Both the position numbers and the translations under genes were made by a program. Shown piece after piece: positions 1 to 5,057 of a DNA stretch of 5,057 nt; position 1 is the first letter of the stretch; each line of letters opens with the position of its first letter. The notes beneath the pieces are model-generated. The model saw only the letters and a list, made by a program, of their open reading frames with translations, made no database searches and had not been told where the DNA came from. Source of the stretch: DATBMY01 sp036554605 (lineage in GTDB: Bacteria; Acidobacteriota; Blastocatellia; UBA7656); NCBI GenBank assembly GCA_036554605.1, contig DATBMY010000440.1:1-5057 (forward strand), in the 5' to 3' direction.

Positions 1-119
1 GCGGGGCTTACAAAGTAACAGGCATTTCATAAGAAGCGATGGCTCGCCATAATTCCGCCGGCGAAAAGACGTGGTGATAACGGTTGGCCCGGGTGATTCA
101 GTCCTTCCGATTTTGGTGC

Positions 120-123
120 GAGG
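120..123 (+). promoter_or_regulatory. Ribosome binding site of the propeller gene
   Basis: GAGG lies ten bases before ATG 134. The spacing is slightly long but usable. It supports the internal ATG over GTG 71, which has only a weak AAAAG upstream. Confidence 0.45.
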
Positions 124-133
124 TTATAAGCAA

Positions 134-2356
134 ATGAATAGATCAACAGCCTGCGCAAGACGCCTCCTGGTTCTGATGCTCGCGCTCATGCTAATCGCAT
201 CCTGCCTGCCGCTCGGCTCGAGCACGGTCGCGACGGCGGAGGACTTTGGTCCCCAGGGCGCGACCAGCGAGCTTGCTTTGGAAGATGGCACGGGCGCTTT
301 ATGCACGGTGATCGTACCCGACACCGCGAAAGCGATGCCCGGACAATTCGCGTGGGCAAATAAGCTCACGCCCGCGAGCTATCCTTCGACTTTGCGGTCG
401 GTCACGGTAGGATTCAATCGCGGGGGGCCGGTCGGGCGCGAGGTCGAGCGGGACTCGCTTTACCGCATAGCCATATTCAAAGACCCGGAGATGGACGGCC
501 CCGGTAATGACCAGGAGCCTGACGCAACCTTTATCGGCCGGGTGCGCGGCGTTGAGCCCATAATGACCTTTAACCTCATAACCCCGGTTACGATTGAAGG
601 CGGCAGCTTCGTTGTCGGCGTCATTGACGAGTTCGGTATAGCCGACCTGCCTAACCTGTACTTATCGCCCGGCAGGTCAACGCCGCCCGGGTCCGAATCC
701 TTCGTCACGTTCAACGCCGGCAAGCTATGGCAAAAGGTCAGCGACTCGCTCGTGCCTGATCCGCCGTGCGGGCCCGGAAGCTTCCTTATACGCGCGACGG
801 TCGAGAGCGCACCCTTCGATGCCCCGTCAATAACGAGCATCAAGGACCCGCTTGCGGTCGAGCCGTGGGGCGTCAGGGCCGACCTCCAGGAGGTCTTCGT
901 GACCAATTACGTATCGGATAATCTGACCGTCATAAAACAATCCGACAACAGCTTTCAAAACGTCGCGGTCGGTGATGGACCTGGCGGCACGCCCGACGGC
1001 CCGTTCGGCACGGCCGAGGGGGTTAACGGCGCGCTCTTTGTCACCCTGTTCGGGTCGAATGTAATTCCGTCGAAAGAGTTCCCTATCGATTATTCCGCCG
1101 TAGGGCCCGGCCGCGTGCAGCGCTTTAACCGCGGGCCGAATAACACCTTTGTGCCGGCCGCGACAATAAACGTCGGCCGCGGCCCGATGTTTCCGGCCGC
1201 CATTCCAAACAGCACGAAGCTCTACGTGCCGGTCGCGGGCGATAATCGAATAGACATAGTAAACATGGCTACGAACCTAAAGGTAGGCGAGATCGCGGTG
1301 GGGAGCCAGCCGTCGAGCGTCACCCTCTCTATTACGGGGGCGAAGGCTTACGTCACAAATTTTGGCGACGGCACTATATCGGTCATCGACACGGCCGCCG
1401 ACCGCAAGATCAAGGACATACCCGCGCCGCAAATCCCCGTGCCGCAGCACAAAATTCTCGACACCGAGCCCGAGCTTATTATCCCCGTTAATCCGTGGCA
1501 GGGCGCGATATCGGCTACGAACGGCCATCTCTACGTCACTTATTGGGGGACGCAAAACAGCGCGAGGTTCAACGGCGTGGTGGTCGAGTTCGACACCTGC
1601 GATGACGAGTTCGAGCGCGCCATCCTCGACGACACGGCGCGGGGCAGCGCGCCGGGCAGCGCGGGCGCGACGGGCATTGCCGCGCCCGCCGCGCCGCTCA
1701 CGCGAGACCCGGCGACCGGGATGACCACAGGCGCGGGCGGAGGCGGAGGCGGTCCATTCGGCATCACAGCTTTCCCATTGCCCGGCGCGGAAGGCAACCC
1801 GCCGAACATAGAGCGCCCGCAGGTCTATGAGCCGAACCTCCTCTTTACAAACGACGCGCTGGGGATAATTTCTGGCATCGACGCTCGAATCGATCAGGTG
1901 GTGACCGCGCCGCCCCTCAAGTTCGAGTCTTGCCCCAAGCTTCGCGGCATAGCCGCCGTTCAGATGCCGAACCCCACGATACTGCCGACGCACAGGCTTT
2001 ACGTCGCCTGCGGTCAGCCCGACAACGCCGTGCTGGTGGTCGTCATGCCGAGAATACTCCGAGGCGAGATTCCGGGCTTCCCGGTTATCACGGAAATCAA
2101 TCCGGGCAGCAAGCTCAAGCTCAAGGGGAGCGGTTTTGCCGCCGGGACTCACATAGAGGTAATAGAGTTAGGATCGGCCGCCTGCTTTGCGCTCGACCGC
2201 GAGCCGAAGATCAAAAAGAACGGGCGAGTCTTCGAGCAAAAGGGAAACCTGAGCGACGGCCGAAGGCTGAGGGATGTATTCCGCCGAAACGGCACCGCGA
2301 TACTTCGCCTCATCCTGCCCGACGATTCGGTGCGGCTTATACAGCCGCCGCTATAA
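134..2356 (+). CDS. Exported YVTN-type beta-propeller protein with C-terminal IPT-like domain
   Basis: Predicted 740-aa exported protein; substrate and exact role unknown. It opens with a basic n-region (R3, R9, R10) and a hydrophobic core (L11-A22). I-A-S-C at 21-24 fits a lipobox, while A-T-A followed by E36 would fit signal peptidase I, so lipoprotein or soluble secreted form is undecided. Residues about 45-230 form a beta-rich domain of unknown family with two cysteines (C57, C212) that could pair. From about 233 there are propeller blades with YVTN-like strands: VFVTNY, LFVTLF, KLYVPVAGDN, AYVTNFGDGTISVID, LYVTYW, RLYVACG. A Gly/Ala/Pro-rich insert (about 502-543) interrupts them. Residues 649-740 (FPVITEINPGSKLKLKGSGF) resemble an IPT/TIG immunoglobulin-like fold. 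ATG 134 is preferred over GTG 71 because it places the signal peptide at the N-terminus and has GAGG ten bases upstream. Such proteins often bind surfaces or ligands, but nothing here shows a catalytic site. Confidence 0.85.
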   Translation: MNRSTACARRLLVLMLALMLIASCLPLGSSTVATAEDFGPQGATSELALEDGTGALCTVIVPDTAKAMPGQFAWANKLTPASYPSTLRSVTVGFNRGGPVGREVERDSLYRIAIFKDPEMDGPGNDQEPDATFIGRVRGVEPIMTFNLITPVTIEGGSFVVGVIDEFGIADLPNLYLSPGRSTPPGSESFVTFNAGKLWQKVSDSLVPDPPCGPGSFLIRATVESAPFDAPSITSIKDPLAVEPWGVRADLQEVFVTNYVSDNLTVIKQSDNSFQNVAVGDGPGGTPDGPFGTAEGVNGALFVTLFGSNVIPSKEFPIDYSAVGPGRVQRFNRGPNNTFVPAATINVGRGPMFPAAIPNSTKLYVPVAGDNRIDIVNMATNLKVGEIAVGSQPSSVTLSITGAKAYVTNFGDGTISVIDTAADRKIKDIPAPQIPVPQHKILDTEPELIIPVNPWQGAISATNGHLYVTYWGTQNSARFNGVVVEFDTCDDEFERAILDDTARGSAPGSAGATGIAAPAAPLTRDPATGMTTGAGGGGGGPFGITAFPLPGAEGNPPNIERPQVYEPNLLFTNDALGIISGIDARIDQVVTAPPLKFESCPKLRGIAAVQMPNPTILPTHRLYVACGQPDNAVLVVVMPRILRGEIPGFPVITEINPGSKLKLKGSGFAAGTHIEVIELGSAACFALDREPKIKKNGRVFEQKGNLSDGRRLRDVFRRNGTAILRLILPDDSVRLIQPPL
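1636..1762 (+). other. Low-complexity Gly/Ala/Pro-rich linker within the propeller protein
   Basis: This coding stretch (residues about 502-543) is dominated by Ala, Gly, Pro and Ser and ends in a run of six glycines (G535-G540) before P541-F542-G543. The DNA is correspondingly rich in GCG, GGC and GGA. It separates the YVTN blades from the last propeller strands and is probably a flexible surface loop or interblade insert rather than a folded domain. The bias is also why long spurious open frames appear here on both strands. Confidence 0.6.
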
Positions 2357-2361
2357 AGAGA

Positions 2362-2417
2362 GTCCGATGTCCGGAGTCCGGAGTCCGAAGTCAGGAGCAG
2401 AAAGTCGGGAGTCAGCG
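2362..2417 (+). repeat. Degenerate heptanucleotide tandem array (consensus GTCCGGA), about 8 units
   Basis: Read in steps of seven from 2362 the units are GTCCGAT, GTCCGGA, GTCCGGA, GTCCGAA, GTCAGGA, GCAGAAA, GTCGGGA and GTCAGCG. Units 2 and 3 are identical and the others drift by a few bases; unit 6 is the most divergent. The array fills the space just after the propeller stop codon and continues into the pseudouridine synthase reading frame, whose ATG (2367-2369) straddles units 1 and 2. Heptameric short tandem repeats dispersed in intergenic DNA are known from heterocystous cyanobacteria; this array resembles them in form, but common origin is not implied. Confidence 0.8.
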
Positions 2418-3413
2418 CAAGCAGCAGGCTCTGACTCCGTACTCTCTTTCCGGTTCAGCGCGGGGGATGAAGAGGCTGGTCGAAGGCTCGATGAGTTTCT
2501 TGCCTCGCGCTTCGGCGCGCTCTCGCGCATGCGCATAGCCAACCTTATAAGCGAGGGCGCGTGTCTTATAAATCAGACGCCGGGGCGTGCCGGGCAACGG
2601 ATCGCGGCGGGCGACCAGATCGAAATATCTTTCGACGAGGGCGCGCCCACCGCGATGATGCCGGAACCGATAGCGATTGAGATAGCCTACGAAGATGAGC
2701 ATATCATTGTCGTCGTCAAGCCTTCCGGCATGCTCGTTCATCCCACGATAGCGGTAAAGTCGGGCACTCTCGCCAACGCCCTTGTCTATCACCTCAACCG
2801 GGGCTTCTACGAAGAGAATAAAGAGGGCGCGGCGCATGGAAAGCTCCACTCGCTGGTCCGTCCCGGTCTGATTCACCGGCTCGATCGCCCGACCAGCGGC
2901 CTTATGGTCGTGGCCAAAACGCGGCGCGCGCTCACACAGCTTTCGCGCCACTTCCGGCGCAGGCTCGTAGATAAACGATACCTCGCCCTTGTAGCCGGCC
3001 GCGTCGATCAAGATGAGGGAAGCATCGGCGCCGCCATCGGGCGCGACCCCGAGCGCCGGCCGCAATGGTGGGTGATGGACGAGGGCCGCGCGGCTGAAAC
3101 TCGTTTTCGCGTAGTGGAGAGATTGCGGAGCGCAACGCTCGTCGAGATGCAACCTGTTACCGGGCGCACAAACCAGCTCCGCATACACGCGGCCTACATG
3201 GGCCACCCCATCATCGGCGACCAACAGTATGCCGATTTTGGATTGCTCAACAGCGAGCAGTCCGGCGAATCCAAAATCGGACCGCGTCTTTGCCTGCATG
3301 CATGGCGCATCGGATTTTATCATCCGGCGGGCGGCGGCTGGGTAGAGCATACATCCGAGCTTCCATCCGATATAACCTCGGTGATCGAAAGCCTGCGCGC
3401 CAGGCGGGAATAA
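2367..3413 (+). CDS. RluA/RluD-family pseudouridine synthase (S4 domain type)
   Basis: 348-aa cytoplasmic enzyme expected to isomerise uridines to pseudouridine in 23S rRNA; RluC versus RluD specificity cannot be decided from sequence alone. Residues 1-25 are encoded by a heptamer repeat and look non-native. An S4 RNA-binding domain follows (about 39-88, RRLDEFLASRFG ... ISEGACLINQ). The PseudoU_synth_2 catalytic domain covers about 105-330: VVKPSGMLVHP, then IHRLDRPTSGLMVVAKT with catalytic Asp D173, DKRYLALVAGRV, and GRTNQLRIHAAYMGHPIIGD. The C-terminus (RLCLHAWRI ... WVEHTSELPSDI) is complete and typical. ATG 2367 is the only ATG, GTG or TTG in frame between 2274 and the S4 domain; the next ATG (2529) would cut into that domain. 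A GAGAG (2358-2362) sits only four bases upstream. Just 10 bases separate it from the propeller stop, so coupled translation is possible. A perfect inverted repeat lies in the variable loop at residues 289-305. Confidence 0.93.
   Translation: MSGVRSPKSGAESRESAQAAGSDSVLSFRFSAGDEEAGRRLDEFLASRFGALSRMRIANLISEGACLINQTPGRAGQRIAAGDQIEISFDEGAPTAMMPEPIAIEIAYEDEHIIVVVKPSGMLVHPTIAVKSGTLANALVYHLNRGFYEENKEGAAHGKLHSLVRPGLIHRLDRPTSGLMVVAKTRRALTQLSRHFRRRLVDKRYLALVAGRVDQDEGSIGAAIGRDPERRPQWWVMDEGRAAETRFRVVERLRSATLVEMQPVTGRTNQLRIHAAYMGHPIIGDQQYADFGLLNSEQSGESKIGPRLCLHAWRIGFYHPAGGGWVEHTSELPSDITSVIESLRARRE
2408..2438. repeat. 8-bp inverted repeat next to the heptamer array
   Basis: GGAGTCAG (2408-2415) and CTGACTCC (2431-2438) are perfect reverse complements around a 15-base loop. 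AGC (2420-2422) and GCT (2428-2430) can extend the stem inward after a 4-base bulge. The right arm is in effect an array unit in the opposite orientation, so the array and this arm together look like one small repeat element, now part of the 5' coding region. Confidence 0.6.
3232..3280. repeat. Perfect 13-bp inverted repeat inside the pseudouridine synthase gene
   Basis: CCGATTTTGGATT (3232-3244) and AATCCAAAATCGG (3268-3280) are exact reverse complements separated by 23 bases. Inside the loop, GCTC (3245-3248) and GAGC (3255-3258) directly continue from the left arm and can form their own small hairpin. The element encodes residues about 289-305, in the loop between the GDQQY and RLCLHAW motifs, which varies in length across the family. 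It is AT-richer than its surroundings. It may be an inserted palindromic element or an mRNA structure. Confidence 0.75.
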
Positions 3414-3485
3414 TCAACCAGCGTGAGACCTCCCCGGCGCGAGCCTTTTCGTTGCGGCAGCCGTGATGTACCATAAGTGTTTCCG

Positions 3486-3518
3486 GTCGGGCGCGGATTT
3501 TCGGATTTCCCGCTCGAC
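3486..3518 (+). promoter_or_regulatory. Possible thrS leader hairpin
   Basis: GTCGGGCG (3486-3493) pairs with CGCTCGAC (3511-3518) over eight positions with one G-U wobble. After a one-base bulge, GGA (3495-3497) pairs with TCC (3508-3510), leaving a 10-base loop. It ends 34 bases before the thrS start and has no T-run behind it, so it is not an intrinsic terminator. Escherichia coli thrS is autoregulated by ThrRS binding hairpins in its leader; a similar role here is only a guess, since the loop carries no clear Thr anticodon-like triplet. Confidence 0.3.
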
Positions 3519-3539
3519 GCTATCATCGCACGAATAATT

Positions 3540-3545
3540 GAGGGA
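3540..3545 (+). promoter_or_regulatory. Ribosome binding site of thrS
   Basis: GAGGGA lies seven bases before ATG 3553. Together with the in-frame TAA at 3535-3537 it fixes the start: only TTG 3538, which overlaps this site, could be an earlier start codon. Confidence 0.75.
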
Positions 3546-3552
3546 CCCGAAG

Positions 3553-5057
3553 ATGGCTGATGAATTTCATAGCGACGAGGATTTTGCTCTGGGCGTGGAA
3601 GACTTCCCCTCGGAGCGCGAATACAGGCTGCACTGTTTGAGACATTCGACCTCGCACATCATGGCGGCGGCCGTGCAGGATATATTTCCGGAAGTGAAGT
3701 TCGGCATAGGACCGCCTATCAAGAACGGTTTCTACTACGATATGCAGTTGCCGCGAACGCTCACGCCCGAAGACCTGGAGGCGGTCGAGCAGCGCATGCG
3801 CGAGATTGTAAAAGAGGGGCGCGAGTTTCACCGCGAGAACTGGGACAAGCAGAAGGCGCTGGAGTTTTTCGGCGAGCATAATCAGGATTTCAAGATAGAA
3901 CTCATAAACGGGATACCGGGCGAGTCGGTCTCGACCTACAACATAGGCAGCTTCACCGACCTGTGCGCGGGGCCGCACGTGCGCCGCACGAGCGAGTGCA
4001 AGCATTTCAAGCTCACTTCAATAGCGGGAGCCTACTGGCGCGGCAGCGAAAAGAATCCTATGCTGCAGCGCATATATGGGACCGTGTGGCCGACGAAAGA
4101 AGAGCTTGAAGAGTACCTTCACAACATCGAAGAGGCCAGGAAGCGTGACCACCGAAAGCTCGGGCGCGAGCTTGAGATTTTTATGACGCACGAATGGTCC
4201 CCGGGCTCGCCCATCTGGCTTCCGAAGGGCACGATCATATATCAGACTTTGCAAGAAAAGATGCGGCGCATGCTTGCCCGCAGCGGCTACGTGGAAGTAA
4301 AAGCGCCGCTGCTTTTCAACTCCGAGCTGTTCGTCACGTCGGGCCACTGGGATCATTATAAAGAGAACATGTTCCTGGTTAACGAGGGCGAACAAATCTA
4401 TGGGTTGAAGCCGATGAACTGTCCCGGCCACATGCTCATATTTGGCGCGAAACGGCGAAGCTATCGCGAGCTGCCGTTGCGCATGGCGGAGATGAGCGTG
4501 CTGCATCGCAACGAGCGCGCGGGCGCGCTTGCGGGGCTCACACGCGTGCGCCAGTTCCAGCAGGACGACTCGCACCTGTTTATTACCGAAGAGCAGATAG
4601 GCCAGGAGGTCAACAGCCTGCTCTCTCTCGTATCGCGCGTCTATAACGCTTTCGGCATGTCCTACCGGTTCATGCTGAGCGTGCGCGGCGATGATGCGAG
4701 CAAGTACATGGGCGACCCGGAGGTCTGGGACCGCGCGGAGAAATTGCTCGCCGAGGCGCTCGAGAACAACGGCATCGAGTACACAGTTGAAAAGGGCGAG
4801 GCGAATTTCTACGGGCCGAAGATCGACCAGATGGTGCAGGACTCGCTCAAGCGCGAGCACCAGCTCGGCACCATCCAGCTCGACTTTCAGCAACCGCGCC
4901 GCTTCAACCTGACTTACGTCAACGAGCATAATACGGAATCAACGCCCGTAGTCATTCATCGCGCGATACATGGCTCATACGAGCGCTTTATCGGGATATT
5001 GATCGAGCATTACGCCGGGGCGTTCCCGCTGTGGCTCGCGCCGGTCCAGGCGCGCGT
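3553..5057 (+). CDS. thrS: Threonyl-tRNA synthetase, TGS-less form, 3' end beyond the window
   Basis: Class II synthetase that charges tRNA-Thr with threonine and edits mischarged Ser-tRNA-Thr; cytoplasmic and essential. 501 codons are visible with no stop; roughly the last 100 residues (anticodon-binding domain) are missing. The usual N-terminal TGS domain is absent. After a short acidic leader (residues 2-23) the editing domain begins at once with HSTSH (H31, H35) and FTDLCAGPH (C138, H142), the editing-site residues. The catalytic core carries KPMNCPGH (C290), motif 2 HRNERAGALAGLTRVRQFQQDDSH (split here as HRNERAG, then LTRVRQFQQDDSH, H341) and VVIHRAIHGSYERFIGIL (H469); C290, H341 and H469 match the zinc ligands C334, H385 and H511 of the E. 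coli enzyme. The ATG 3553 start has a good ribosome site and an in-frame stop 15 bases upstream, so a longer N-terminus is ruled out. thrS is often followed by infC, rpmI and rplT, which may lie just outside. Confidence 0.97.
   Translation, partial: MADEFHSDEDFALGVEDFPSEREYRLHCLRHSTSHIMAAAVQDIFPEVKFGIGPPIKNGFYYDMQLPRTLTPEDLEAVEQRMREIVKEGREFHRENWDKQKALEFFGEHNQDFKIELINGIPGESVSTYNIGSFTDLCAGPHVRRTSECKHFKLTSIAGAYWRGSEKNPMLQRIYGTVWPTKEELEEYLHNIEEARKRDHRKLGRELEIFMTHEWSPGSPIWLPKGTIIYQTLQEKMRRMLARSGYVEVKAPLLFNSELFVTSGHWDHYKENMFLVNEGEQIYGLKPMNCPGHMLIFGAKRRSYRELPLRMAEMSVLHRNERAGALAGLTRVRQFQQDDSHLFITEEQIGQEVNSLLSLVSRVYNAFGMSYRFMLSVRGDDASKYMGDPEVWDRAEKLLAEALENNGIEYTVEKGEANFYGPKIDQMVQDSLKREHQLGTIQLDFQQPRRFNLTYVNEHNTESTPVVIHRAIHGSYERFIGILIEHYAGAFPLWLAPVQAR

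Larger units (their letters stand above)
3414..3552. other. Intergenic region between pseudouridine synthase and thrS
   Basis: 139 bases without a gene. It holds a weak GGC-GCGA-GCC-TTTT structure (3436-3449), a possible leader hairpin (3486-3518), a CGGATTTTCGGATTT direct repeat, and the thrS ribosome binding site. The short frame from ATG 3466 ends at TAA 3535-3537, encodes nothing recognisable and bears no resemblance to a TGS domain. No clear -35/-10 pair and no T-box sequence were found. Confidence 0.6.

Noticed and set aside
8..33. TTACAA ... CATAAG as a promoter for the propeller gene
   Set aside because: Spacer of only 14 bases and poor match to the -35 consensus.
39..63. Small palindromes ATGGCTCGCCAT and CGCCGGCG, considered as part of a riboswitch
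   Set aside because: Stems are very short and no known riboswitch core could be matched.
71..133. GTG 71 as start of the propeller protein
   Set aside because: It would put 21 residues ahead of an ideal signal peptide, and its ribosome site is weak.
1277..2152. Long minus-strand open frame opposite the propeller gene
   Set aside because: Arg/Ala-rich translation without recognisable motifs; a product of GC-rich codon bias opposite a well-supported gene.
2274..2366. ATG 2274 as start of the pseudouridine synthase
   Set aside because: It overlaps the propeller gene by 83 bases, adds residues unlike the family, and is less economical than ATG 2367.
2412..3350. Minus-strand open frame opposite the pseudouridine synthase
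   Set aside because: Shadow of a gene with intact catalytic motifs; no domain seen.
3436..3449. Possible intrinsic terminator (GGC-GCGA-GCC-TTTT)
   Set aside because: The stem is only three base pairs and the T-run only four, too weak to call.
4018..4929. Long minus-strand open frame (and 3523-4005 beside it) opposite thrS
   Set aside because: Lies antisense to a clear thrS with all conserved motifs; no protein features of its own.

Overview
The window is a GC-rich bacterial segment with three genes in a row on the + strand. They are a secreted beta-propeller (YVTN-type) protein, an RluA/RluD-family pseudouridine synthase, and the 5' part of thrS (threonyl-tRNA synthetase), which runs off the right edge. 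Almost all of the sequence is coding. No convincing minus-strand gene, tRNA, rRNA, CRISPR array, IS element or phage gene was seen.

Organism: probably an environmental bacterium, tentatively Acidobacteriota (class Blastocatellia or a relative). This is inferred from the propeller protein's C-terminal IPT-like domain ('PGSKLKLKGSGF' ... 'KIKKNGRVFEQKGNLSDGR'), a style I associate with secreted proteins of that group, and from the GC-rich composition. Ile codon ATA is used about as often as ATC, which is odd for a GC-rich genome. The assignment was not tested by any search.

Layout: 1-133 is a short 5' region. 134-2356 encodes a 740-aa exported protein: signal peptide with a possible lipobox, N-terminal beta-rich domain, YVTN repeats, Gly/Ala-rich linker and IPT-like C-terminus. 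Ten bases later, at 2367, the pseudouridine synthase begins, and its first codons lie inside a degenerate heptanucleotide tandem array (consensus GTCCGGA, 2362-2417). The enzyme has an S4 domain, an HRLD catalytic motif and a complete C-terminus ending at 3413. The 139-base gap 3414-3552 holds a potential leader hairpin and the thrS ribosome binding site. thrS starts at 3553 and lacks the usual N-terminal TGS domain, but keeps the editing and catalytic residues as far as the window goes.

The last two genes are housekeeping translation functions (rRNA modification and tRNA charging). The first is probably unrelated in role. No new multi-gene system is evident. The most unusual signals are small repeats in or beside the pseudouridine synthase gene: the heptamer array that supplies its start codon, an 8-bp inverted repeat next to it, and a perfect 13-bp inverted repeat inside a variable loop of the enzyme.
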